From Macrocystis pyrifera (taxonomy: Eukaryota > Sar > Phaeophyceae > Laminariales > Laminariaceae): a DNA stretch of 64,000 bases. Positions 47,501-58,283 of the stretch are shown piece by piece. The notes beneath the pieces were generated by a model. It did no database searches and was not told where the DNA came from. It worked only from the letters and a program-made list of their open reading frames with translations. Each line of letters opens with the position of its first letter. The first letter of the stretch is position 1. A program made the translations under genes and the position numbers. The DNA is taken from contig JASSKH010000002.1 of assembly GCA_031763025.1 (NCBI GenBank), positions 1,294,929-1,358,928 of the forward strand. Direction: 5' to 3'.

Positions 47501-49478
47501 CATCATGGATGGGTTCTATCCTCTGTCGAGCAAAATGGGCCCTCCACACACAAAGGCTTGGATTTTCAACCGCGACCAAAAGTGGAACACACATGAAACA
47601 AAGCACCCCTCCTCTCCTCCTCGCCGTTTTTGGTTGGCCAAATCAAATCTCTTCTCCCTCTGACTGAAAGCGAGAGGTTATTATTATGGTTTCCTTTCCC
47701 CCCTTGTTGGCACCTCTCACAATGCCGTCTGGACGATTGTACGCTCGAACTCTCACTGACTCTCCTGTCGCGCCGGCTTGATTCGATGTCTGATGATATA
47801 TATATACCAGTGAATTAGTTGCCCTCTCGCCCCCACGGCGGCAGGGCCACATGAAGTAAGTGGTGGTATTGAAGAAAAAAAATACCAGGCACCATGGTAG
47901 GTCTTATGGTATATTGCTCCGTAGCAATGGGACGTTGGGTTCTTGTCATCAAATATATGGTTTGAAATACCTACCTGTAGAGTCATATACCAGTGGTAGT
48001 TAATATATTGACTTGGTGTGTATGTAAGGCAGTAGTTTGTAGTAAACACAGCATAGAGTAACACGTGTGCCCGAAGATCGAATGTATAGAATTGCTGTCT
48101 TTGATGCGTATATAATTTCACGAATTCGGGAGATGTATACATGTATATATGTTAGAACTGCTGCAGTGCAACGTCAATCAGTTTACCCACAGAGACGAAC
48201 ATTTCTTCAGTGGAGCGTATACTTCCAGTGTATCGTACAGCATTACAAGGTGCGCACCGAGGAGATGGCGATAGAAAGATGCCCACGAACGGTAGTAGAA
48301 TAGTGAGTGTTTATTATGGCCGGTCTTGCGCACAAGACCATGGAGTGGCAACGATTAGTGGGAGCTGCCACCACGTCTAGATAAAATGTACCCAAGAAAA
48401 CAAATGAGCTCGAAACCAAGCTTTGAGGCTGCCTATCGGGTCCGCTGCACTCAAAGGAATGGAAATACTCAAGTCTGATCCCTTTCTTCATAACAGCAGT
48501 GATATTCGTTCAGTGGCCGTTGCTGCAGGACTATACCGTGCTTTAGGAGCCATGAAACATACGGCTATGGTTATAATCGATAGCGACTCTAAAGGCTAAT
48601 CGTATAGTCGCTGTAACTGTTTGCTGATAACGCAGAAAATTTCAACCGACTAATTTTTCAAGGCACAAAAATGGCGACGTCTGGTTTTTTAACAACCTTG
48701 GCGAGTAGAACTTCTGAAGAACTGACGTATAGAGAAGTCTACAGTCATAAATTCAGAACTAAAAAAGGGTATAGTACGTTAACAGTCTTAGAACAGAGCT
48801 CGTAGGGGCAAAATCTATCTTCGGTGGTCAAGATTAAGATGTCCTCGGATCGCCTTCTTACTTTTGATAAACCGACATAGAGGCACCCGTGCACACAAAC
48901 ATCCCTGCATGTATACATCAAAGATTGTTTTGTCCATTGTCTGGCCATGGCCACGGTGGACAGTATCCGCGAAGGACAAACGCACCGGGGAGTGAACACG
49001 CTCCACATCCACACCTTGCCATGTCATGAAATAAAATGGAGCCCGAGAAGTCCAATGAGTTGTGCCATCATCATCGTTTAAAGTTGAGACCTGGCGTAAG
49101 GAACACACGATAAATTTGTCCCCACTCAGCCAACCAGCCGACACACCTAGAATCCTAGCAAGTGCAACGCACATTCCCACTTTTAGTTTAAGATGTGGGA
49201 CGACACGCCGCTATATATTGAAGGGCGGGCAAGTACACCGTCATAGCAAAGGCATCGCTCATGTCACACTCAAGTAGTCCGTAGTTTAACAGTGGACGGC
49301 CTTCCAGACTGTGAAGTTCGCCATGAACTCTACGGAGGACGAAGTCGTTGATAGTATCTACGTTGCCGTTGTGCAAAGTAACGGGATCCGCCAACAGTTG
49401 TGAGGGAAATACTTTCTGAATCTACGACGGCGAATTCCCCACTGGAGACACACCTCTTTTCGTGTATCGAGGAGTACA
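44558..49478. other. no gene recognised; A- and T-rich low complexity
   Basis: 44780-45000 is A-rich with many A-runs. The phrase gcgaagagac recurs at 45417, 45499 and 45881 with related flanks. A 9-bp perfect hairpin ggttgatat/atatcaacc lies at 46094-46117. No protein family or RNA gene recognised in this 4.9 kb. Confidence 0.45.
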
Positions 49479-52340
49479 ATGGTGAAGCTTCGCCACGCCC
49501 TGTTTGTAGGGATGGAGGTGACCAGATCAAGTGCAACGACCGTGTTAACCATGCCTTGTTTACAGTTTGTGGCAACCACTATGAACAGCACGTTGAACGA
49601 TATTTCCGTGCAATTACCCAGGTACATGAAGTTGCTTCCTGAGGCGATTGTTGCTAAACTCCCCTTCCGCTTCTTCAAGCAGAATGGCGCGTCGGAGGGG
49701 ATCATTGACAGAGTTAGGGCTACGGAGGGTAACACGCAGGTGCTACTGTAAGGCGACGTAGTTTGCTCCTTTTTTATTTTTTCAGTGCTTTCAAGCTTTC
49801 CCTGTGTCGTATTTGCTTCAGGCTCACAGTAGGTTGGGAGTTATTTTGAAGCTACGACGAACTAGGGAGTTCCTCTTGTTTTTCTTCCCCCCTCGGCCCC
49901 CTTGTACTTTGCCCTTCTCAGAGCTGTATTTTTTTACAATACGCTATGTTATTGCGACGGCCGTCAGAATTTACACAGGGTTATGTCTGCGGGAAAGCAG
50001 GGTCAAGCGATTAGAGACATGAGGAGGTATATTCGGTTCGTGGAGGGCAAGCAGACTGCCGAGCGCAAGAGGCGAGTCGACGGCAAGTGTACTCTTTGGC
50101 CAGAGTGGAAGTTCAACCCTGGGACCCTGATATCTACACCTTCCGTCCCCGTGTTAAATACCATCTTCAAGGCAGGGCACGAAGAGGTGACAGCTACTGT
50201 ACTGTTTTGGGGTGTCCGTCGACCAGCAGCGCAGATAAAAGCTGGCTTCCATTGTACATGGCGATAAGTGTGTATTGCTTCTAGGACTATCTACGGTAAA
50301 TATGGCCTGACGTTGCCTTGTATCCGCTGTCCATAACGTTGAAATTCCAAATACCGCCCGCAGATACAGGGATAGACGGGAGAGGAGCGGTACACTGTAC
50401 GATCTGAAGTACGTGTACGACGACCGCTGTTGCCAACAGCTTCGCAATACGGCACGGCACTTGGTGACCGAAGTATTCCCAAGTGTGATGCGTGCGCCCT
50501 TCGGAGATGCGTTCCACATGATACAGGTGCAGTGGGTATGTCCGCGTTGGCTTGGCTTGCCGGTGAGACTAAGCATTAGGGGCATGCAGAACGTATTCCC
50601 CAGTTACTAGTACATTCAAACGCAGTTTGATAATATGTGCACGTTGAGGTACCCATTGCCCAAAGCGTGTCTGGGCAGCACACCTATTTTCATTGAAATC
50701 GCTCGCTCTTCGCACGCCCTTTGCACGCCAACATTTTCCTCGCGACGGGCTTGCTTAAAGAACGTTTCGGGTTCGACCACTTCGAAGGACCACTCACGAC
50801 GAGTTCGATTTGCGAAGGAGATAGGACACGCTGTCCTCTCCAAGCACGAACCTGATGTGGAGGCCGTGACGCAATATCTTCAAGGTCGCGGACTGGACAA
50901 GACAACGGCGGAGGCAAGGGCTAAATCTAAGAGCATGGCGATGTACGTACGGACGAAGTCTCGCCCGGTGCCCGATATGGTAGGTGAAGTGAGGAGGGTG
51001 GTGAATTTTCACCAGGAGCTGGACGCGAAATGTCTGGAGCAGGGTGAGCTCCCGCTGCTGAGCCCACCGAAACGAAAGGGTAAATCAGGGCCCGCGGGCA
51101 CTGCTGCAGTGGCGAAAAACCTCATCAAGTGCCTCGAGAATGGATGTGGGTCTGACCCATTGCCGGTGGAGGAAATGTAAATGTGCTGTGGGCTGGGTAC
51201 ATGTCCCAGCCAATGTTGTATGGTTAATGACTTCTCGCACATGTCCAACGTTCTCTCTTGCCATGTATTAATCCCACTTACTCGTACATTGTGCACCCTT
51301 GTCGCTTGTCACTTATTTATAATTTCCGCCACGTGCTTTGGCCTAAGTACATGGAGGTTGGTAGGGCGTCGAAGACGAACCTTATGTCGTACTCGAAGAA
51401 AGGAGGCACGGGCAAGAATGAAGCGTTCCACAGCAGCATTAACCGTTCGGTTGATGGTACGTCTCACATCAGCGCTGAAGCAATTGACGTGAAGCTGCTA
51501 GCTCGGGCTCGCCGTCACAACTACGGGATGGACCGCAAACATGGCCGCACGAGCAAGGAATGGACTGGGCGCGTTGGGATCGAGCGGGACGCCAACGACC
51601 CAGCGAAGCTCTGCCTTACTACGGAACCTTTCCCCAGAGCGGATCCCCGCCCTCAGGTGAAACCCGAGAGTTGGATATTTTCGTACAGATGTGCAGAATT
51701 ACTATTTACGGTAAACGCAGCTGATACGGCGGCAAGGGGGCACCAGTAGGTGTTTATGTTCTTTTTCATGCTGGTTGTTTTGCGTATACTATTTATATCA
51801 TTTTTTTATTAGCTGCGAGCTGCGTCTATCGACGACGCACAACTTTGGTGTTCCTGTACGATGTAACGTTTTTATTGTTCGGTGTGTCTTACTTCGGATC
51901 ATCCTCGTCGTCAATTTCCTCACAGAAAAAATTCAAATCACTGTCCAGCTGTAGTTTCTTCTGTTCGCTTTATCATCCGCAGGTTTCGCGCACGCTTAGC
52001 TTCGATAAGTGAGCGCACGCTATTAACAGCATCGTCATCCATTCAGAACCACTCACCTCCACTGTTACACCCACCACTGTCACACCCACCTCCCGTTTGT
52101 CTTGCAACAACTTCCTACCAGCATGTGCCATTCCTCTCTTTTTATTCTGCGTTTGCGATTGTGCTCTTATGTGTATTCTACTCCGCTGTTCCCGGCAATT
52201 CTCCAAATTCGTATAGGTGTCGAAGGATGGCTTAGAGCCGATGGGGTTCGAGTATGCCCAACGCATGAGGCGGGACGAGCTGGCAAAATGTCGGAGCGAA
52301 GGGCTAAGGAGTGCCCGTGCAAGTAGAGTGGCGCAACGGA
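49479..52340 (+). CDS. multi-exon DDE transposase-like gene
   Basis: Exon candidates: 49479-49739 (RYMKLLPEAIVAKLPFRFF; start unsure), 50001-50186 (MRRYIRFVEG, then TPSVPVLNTIFKAG), a short exon near 50227-50260 (ADKSWLPLYMAI, possible first catalytic Asp), 50364-50526 (YVYDDRCCQQLRN, then AFHMIQ, possible second Asp), about 50760-51165 (EIGHAVLSKH, then LIKCLENGCGSDPLP), about 51345-51656 (GKNEAFHSSINRSVDGTSHIS, possible Glu) and from 52217 (EYAQRMRRDELAKC). The first two exons join in phase 0. The order resembles a large uncharacterised eukaryotic DDE/RNase-H-fold transposase-like family that I know from its recurring motifs but cannot name. Not all phases were reconciled, so it may be a decayed copy. 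Confidence 0.55.
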
Positions 52341-53260
52341 GTTTCACGGGGCGACTCTGGAATCGACCGTCATCCTTCTCAACCCTTGGCGAGGGTCGGA
52401 GGCGCTGCTGGGGCTGCGGGGGTGAAAGAACAAGCAGGTGGCCTCCCACAACGCCTTCAGCAAGACCGCCTAGCGGTTGCCGAGACGAGCAGGACAAGCG
52501 ACAGTGCAGTTGGAGGGGCCGGCCAGTGCGGTTGGGGGGACCGACTGTGCGGTTGGAGGGGCCAACGTCGGAGAAGTCCCTCGTACGGTCAACTTGGGTG
52601 GGTCACAGGTTAAGCATGTGAGACGGCCCACCGTCGAATCCTAGGGCCCCCTCACCCCTCGAAGCCCCGAAGAAGTCGTCTTGCTGAGCCAAGCGTTAGC
52701 GAAAGCGCAGAGGCAGAACGAAAAGGACGTGCCCTCATCAGCGGTAGAGCTGTACAACACAAAGTTCTTTAATCTTTAAGGAGCAATTCTCGGAGGTGTC
52801 CGCGCCGACGATCCGTGCGCCCACATCAACGGGAAAGGTGAAAAAGAGATCGATCGAAGTGGCCGCGTAGAACGCCTCGAAGAATGTCGTAAAGCCTGCC
52901 ACAGCCTTGAGCAAGGGTCGCTCCACTGCGAGGGGGGCCGCTGCGAGTGAGTCCACTGAGTGCGAGCCCACTATGAGTGATTCCACCGCGAGTGAGCCGC
53001 CCGTTCAGCCCAAGAGAAAGCGCAAACGCTGGGATGTACATGCTGCGAGATTCACTGTTGCGAACTGCACTCATCTGGGGATTGGACAGATCAGCACGCT
53101 CTCAGACACGTTGGCCAACATGAACTTGCGGTTTCTGCACCTGTCAGCCAGTGGCAACAGGGACGCCAAGCGCCAGCACCTGCAGGACTACTTCGGAGCT
53201 AACAACCTGACGTCATATTCCCCTCCGGTCGATCCGGGTAGGGGCAAAGCGGCGTCGGGG
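52341..53260 (+). other. possible 3' exons of the transposase-like gene
   Basis: The segment 52906-53210 reads a Ser/Thr/Glu-rich stretch, a basic nuclear-localisation-like patch (QPKRKRKRWD) and then TVANCTHLGIGQISTL and DAKRQHLQDYF. It could be the C-terminal exon of the preceding gene. No domain name can be given. Confidence 0.35.
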
Positions 53261-53570
53261 GCGGAAGCAGGAGCTAAAACTATGACAGGGGTGGACGCGG
53301 GGGCGGGAGCTTTCACGGGGGCGGGAGCAGGGACTGGGACGGGGGCGGGAGCGGGGTTTGGGACGGGAGGGGGGGGGGGGGGGGGGGGGCGGGGGCGGGG
53401 GCGGAGGTTGCTGTTTTGCAGTCGATCCAAACCGCGGCATATGATATCGGGGGATGCGCGGCGGGGGCGGGGGCGAGAGCGGGGGCGGTTGTTTTCTTAC
53501 CGATCCAAACCGCTGCACATGATATGGGGGGAAGCGCGGCGGGGGCGGGGGTAGGAGCGGTGGCGGTAGC
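53260..53570 (+). repeat. G-rich low complexity with an ~85-bp tandem duplication
   Basis: Repeats of ggggcgggagc lead into a G-run at about 53367-53389. Two copies of cgatccaaaccgc-gca-atgatat...gcgcggcgggggcggggg follow (about 53420-53487 and 53500-53563). The predicted Gly/Ala- or Pro-rich peptides are compositional. Confidence 0.7.
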
Positions 53571-53639
53571 CGGGGTGGCTGGTGTTGCAGCTATGGATAG
53601 TAAAGGGGAACTTAATTTAGAGGGTTTGAGGTCCATCTG

Positions 53640-55255
53640 AACCATGCAGGCGATGTCGGTTTGTTGTTGGTCGTCTGTTCGCCGTGCAGCTAGATGTACA
53701 TACTGTAGGTATATACCGGCCATACTATAGATACATACCGGTATCATTTGTCCAATGAGCTTGCTGGATGGACCTTTTCTGAAGTATTTTGATTGGTTTG
53801 TGATGTATCGAAAGGGACATGGCATGTTTCCACTGGATTGGTGTTGGCGTTTATTTTTAGGGCGGTAGTTTGTATCGTTTCGTCGGTGCGTCGTCGTTCC
53901 GTTTTTTTTGTTGTTTTAGAGTGTTGGACTTTATTCGTTGTACTGGATGTTTGGCGTATTGCGACGCTTTTATTTTTTCGTCTATTATACCGTGCTGCTT
54001 CGTTGTGGGGGGGCATTGTGAAGCGGGGGCCGTTCGTTCTAGGGTAGTGGTAAGGGTAGTGGTAAGGGACGCAGGTGGTTCTGGCAGCTGGAAAGCAGTG
54101 CTTCGCTTCTTCTGATTTAGATCTTCTTATTGATGGTAACTCAGCGGCCTTCCGGGGCGGCAATGCTATCGGGACCCTACTTGTCAAACATGGAAGAAAC
54201 ACGGGTGAGCTGGAAGCTCGATATAGTCTTAGCTCGACCTCCGGGTTGATGGTAGGCCCGGCACTGGTCGTGCCCGCTCATGCCGTTCAAGATCACCGTA
54301 CCCCCGGACAGCCCTCTGTGGAGCCTTTCTCCTGTATCGTTACGATACATTCTCGTACGGCAAAATCAACATTATCGATGCTGCTGTGCTAGAATTTTGC
54401 TTGTTTTATGGCTGAAGCATGATCTGCATGTGCTCGGACGGCAATACATATAAAAACTATTCATATACTGTTATTGTGGTGTATGACGAAGCAAGAGGGC
54501 GCATTGACAGGGGCTGTTTTCAACCCTGAGTGTCTTTCATGTTTAAGAATGGGTGTGCTCATCTTAAAGAGCGTCAAATTATACTACTTCTGATGTTTAC
54601 GTACTCCCACTCCGTACCCAAACGTATTGGCTAATACCGAATTATAGTGGGTACTTGGATTAACTATTTATAAATAAATGATCCTTATATTTCGGGGCAG
54701 TGTGGTATTTCTCGTTCTCTGTAGGGGTACTTATGACGCCGCATTACATACCAGATCTAATCATATTCAATTATGGTATCAGTCCATCCAGCCGGTAGCC
54801 GATATACAGCAGTACAGGACACAGATATATATATATATATATATTTATATATTACCTCGTGCCTTGTCGTGCCAGGTAATTGATATGTGTACACCGTATA
54901 TATTAAGAAAACGAGCTCAGATTCACACGGAAATAGGAAGTTCAGGAGTCGTTTACCGCTCGTACTCGTGCACGACGTACTGAAGTTAGGGTAGGAATCC
55001 TGTTTCTGGTATATACTTCTTCCAGTGGGCGCTACAACAAAGCCAGAGACAGTCGGCCTTGCTCCGTGTCAGCCGCAGGCCTGCCTAGGGCGGCTGGATG
55101 GTAGGACATAAAGGTTTGAACACGTATATGCACGGCAACTACTGGGCACACGGGACACGACCAAAGGGCCGTATCCAGCCCACGAAGTTTGGCAGTTAAA
55201 TTATTTTTTTGGGTCCTGTATCACATGACGATATCCCTGCCTGTGATAAGTATTT
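53640..55255. other. no gene recognised; (TA)n microsatellite
   Basis: An alternating TA run lies at about 54825-54850. No exon resemblance in the rest. Confidence 0.5.
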
Positions 55256-55258
55256 ATT

Positions 55259-55322
55259 ACGGGGGTCCATAGTTAAGAGGATCTATGGTATACATAAAAA
55301 CCTATATTTTTTTATTTTTTTC
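55259..55322. mobile_element. mariner-like MITE, left half only (copy 3)
   Basis: Starts CGGGGGTCCATAGTTAA and continues atggtatacataaaaacctatat as in the copy at 13403, then breaks off in a T-run. The right terminus is absent. Confidence 0.65.
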
Positions 55323-55403
55323 AGTGACCCAAATACCGTTTAAAAGGGCTGGGAGGCATGAAGATTCTTCCTTCAAAGAGGAGCAGCAACGCACCGCCGT
55401 GAC

Positions 55404-56521
55404 ATGAGCCACCCACACGTTCACAACGCAACAGCACCAGCCACAGCAGTACTCGCTTCCATGTCATCAGCCACTACGCCAACAACGAGTACAACATCCA
55501 GCCTCGGTCCATCTCAGCTGTCGACCGTCCAGCCCAGCGGGCCCAGAGAAATCATCGCCGCTACGACGCATACTCGCGTCGTGAATTTCTTCATGCGCGG
55601 CGTCGTGTTGCGCCTAGTTGAGAGTGAGTCCAGAGTTGTGGTAATCACCGGCTACGCCGTTAAAGACTACCTCCGCAGCAATTTGACAGTCAAATACTGT
55701 AGGGCTCACCCGGACAACGTCAGGAAGCTCATTCCTTCGCACTCGTGGGTGGTCCAAGCGTCATCCCCGACCAACGCAGTAAAAATCGCAAATGAAATCA
55801 AGGCTGCCGCCTCGCTCGCAGTCGACTCGGGTGACCGTCAGCCAGAGGTGAAGGCGCGATGTTGCGGCACTGCCGGCGTCTCGTGGTTTTCCTGTAATAA
55901 CCTGAGTTGCGTCTTCGGCGTCTCGTGTTGTCTGTCTAGTTGCATGAGCGCGCTTATCTTCCACGACATATTTCTCGGTGCGACACGCGCTACGAACCAC
56001 GTCTTTATTGCCATATGTCTCCTTCCATAGTTAACAGGACATATGCTATGCATAAAAGCCTATATAGTTAACTATTTTTACTAACAATATTTGGTCCCGT
56101 TAACTATGGTCCCCCGTAATAGTTATCCATGACATTTTGTTTATAAATTGTCCTTTTCAAAGCATGTGCTGATTGTCCTGTAAAACAGTTGTGCTCCGCC
56201 CTGCTTGCGAAGCCTCCACGGGACTTGACCGCCGCCTCTCTGTCTCGCGTTTTCGGCGTTTCGTGTTGTCTCCTTTTTGTATGTGTGTACTTGTGACACG
56301 CGCGACCACGTCTTACTTATCGTTAATTTACCGTTGTATCTGCAACAGTCACGGATGGCTTGGTATCCCACTGCTGTTCGTCTCAATGTTCTTCTCCCCG
56401 ACAGATATATATATCTCGAGTGCGCCTTAACACTTTGCAGCGCAAAAACTTGGAGACCTATGGCGTCATCCCCTCCAACGATGGAGATCAACTTGACGAG
56501 GTCCTCCTCGACCTGTCCTGA
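55404..56521 (+). CDS. two-exon gene of unknown function
   Basis: Exon 1 is 55404-55847 (148 codons), ending GAG before donor GTGAAG. Exon 2 is 56441-56521 after acceptor CTTTGCAG, reading RKNLETYGVIPSNDGDQLDE and ending LLDLS-stop. Both borders are phase 0, giving 174 residues. The N terminus is Ser/Thr/Ala-rich and low complexity. The core has TRVVNFFMRGVVLRLVESE, VVVITGYAVKDYLRSN and ANEIKAAASLAV. No family recognised. The intron contains a near-complete mariner-like MITE, and a related segment (cgtcttcggcgtctcgtgttgtct) occurs twice on either side of it. Exons upstream of 55404 cannot be excluded. Confidence 0.5.
56023..56116. mobile_element. mariner-like MITE, copy 4 (intronic)
   Basis: Matches copy 1 from ccatagttaacaggac to the right end GGTCCCCCG-TA. 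Only the first bases of the left end are altered (ctcctt for cggggg). It lies in the intron of the 55404-56521 gene. Confidence 0.7.
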
Positions 56522-56663
56522 TTCGTCGGTAATGACCTCTTCATCACAGATGATCGTCACGTCGCGAGCACAAATATCTACTATTAATAACTGCTTATGC
56601 TAATATTAATAGTGCTGCTTGCTGTTTTTTTATTGTACTGGGTTGCATGTTTGTACTCGTACC

Positions 56664-56860
56664 GTAGGTAGCATGTGACATGCGAACGAGCGTATGATAT
56701 CATACGAGTACTCGTAATACTGTAGTTGTATACGAGTACTCGTACTACTGTAGTAGTACTGCTGCTGAGGTGTAAACGATGCTGCTGCTGTGCGAAGGTA
56801 GCATGTGACGTGCGAACGAGCGTATGATATCATACGAGTACTCGTACTGCTGGAGCAGTG
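56664..56860. repeat. ~130-bp spaced direct repeats with palindromic core
   Basis: The sequence aggtagcatgtgac-tgcgaacgagcgtatgatatcatacgagtactcgta occurs at about 56666 and about 56797. Each includes the palindrome cgtatgatatcatacg. (gct/ctg)n runs flank them. Confidence 0.75.
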
Positions 56861-57124
56861 CTGCTGCTGCTGTACAAATGATGCTGCTGCTGTGAGAACG
56901 AGTACTATTCTCATGTAGGCCTAGGAGGGAAAAACCGTCAAGGGGCTAGATGAGAGCGAGAGGTGGAGACAGCCTTTGAAGCATTTGAGTTAGCTTTCCT
57001 TCATCTCGTGTTGCTTCCGAGTGTGGGCAATTGGTGGGTTATTGCTTTGACTTTTGCCAGAGCGATATTTGTTTGCTGTTGTTCAGTGTTTGCTTTCTCT
57101 TCGCTCAAAGATGATTAGACTTTA

Positions 57125-58283
57125 ATGCCGCTCTTAGCGGCACGACTACTCCGTCGCATTAACGGCCTGGATTTGCCTATGATACGTACTACAATACGTG
57201 CTCTGTTATTACGGGCATCCGCGAAGCCGCAACAAAAACATTACTTCACCTCGTGCTCTTCCGCCTCTCGTTACCTGGTATTATTGCAGGTCCATGCACC
57301 ACCTTTTAAGTGCCTCATATATATTTCCTCTTAGGCGCTTACGCGTCGCCGCCGCTTGTCTCTTCGCGCAGCCCTCTCGGCAACAGCAGATGAGCCAAGC
57401 CGCGAGAGTTGCTATCCGTGCTATCATGCGGTGTTCGGTAAGCCTCTAGGTTGGTTCGTCGGCGGCATGGATGCTGTGCTTCGAAGCACTACTACTAAAT
57501 TGGTAGTGTTATCTCGGTGGTCAAGAGCAGACTTGTCCATTTCGTCAGAACGCGTGACGCAGTTTGTTTTTTCTACAAGACTCGACATCGCCTCGACCGG
57601 TCGCCCGTCGTCCGTTTCGCTTATTGAACCTATCACCAGACAACTCATGTGCTGACCGCCCTATGCTTCATGGGGCAAAGGGGGTCAGCTCGTACATCGA
57701 GAACGAGCTGACCTCCGTTTTCCAGCCTGCCCTTGTTCCCTTGTTCTCCGAAACCAGGAGATCCCTGCCGAGTATCGTGTTCGACCTCTCCGCCGCCACC
57801 GCTGCTGCCCATGTCCTTCGGAAGAGCGACCAGACGGGTGGACAAAGAGGTTCTCGGTGTAGACGTTGGGTGGGCGACTGTCGATTCGGAGGGCAAAACG
57901 TGGCGTCCATCAATACACTCCCCCATCGCAGCACGCCCTTCCACTTGCGGAGGGTCCCTTCTGGGTTCACGACGTTCCCTACTGCTCTCGAAGATCGACT
58001 AAGGTGAGCGTAGCCAATCACGAGTGCCATGACAAATACCATTTGGGTACGTTTTTTCCTACGTTCGTTTTTTTTGTGGCAGGAGTACCTGCACTCTTTA
58101 TTTGTCTTTCCACCAACTTGCACGGCGACCGCCTGTTTGCTCGATGGATCCCTTACGCTGACTGGCATCGCGATCAAAACGGATGCTACGCAGCCTTTCA
58201 ACAACTGCGACGTAGAAGCGGCGAATACCTTACACTTGCACCCGTTCGCTAAGTTGAAATTGGTAGCATACTCGTCTCGATAA
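57125..58283 (+). pseudogene. degraded multi-exon gene next to the satellite
   Basis: A coding-like exon ends CSGTAAGC at about 57436 (QQQMSQAARVAIRAIMRCS). Further coding-like text appears in three different frames: SSYIENELTSVFQPALVPLF (57690-57755), VLGVDVGWATVDSEGKTW (57850-57905) and PLAEGPFWVHDVPYC (57945-57990). The last joins in phase 0 across a 79-bp intron (58004-58082, GTGAGC...GTGGCAG) to a 67-codon exon 58083-58283 starting EYLHSLFVFPPTCTATACLL and ending AYSSR-stop. Two frame shifts upstream suggest a pseudogene or unrecognised introns. No family recognised. Its last exon is homologous to the following satellite. Confidence 0.45.

Noticed and set aside
53188-53825. Pro- or Gly/Ala-rich proteins on both strands
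   Set aside because: They arise from G-runs and GGGGCGGGA repeats and have no non-repetitive core.
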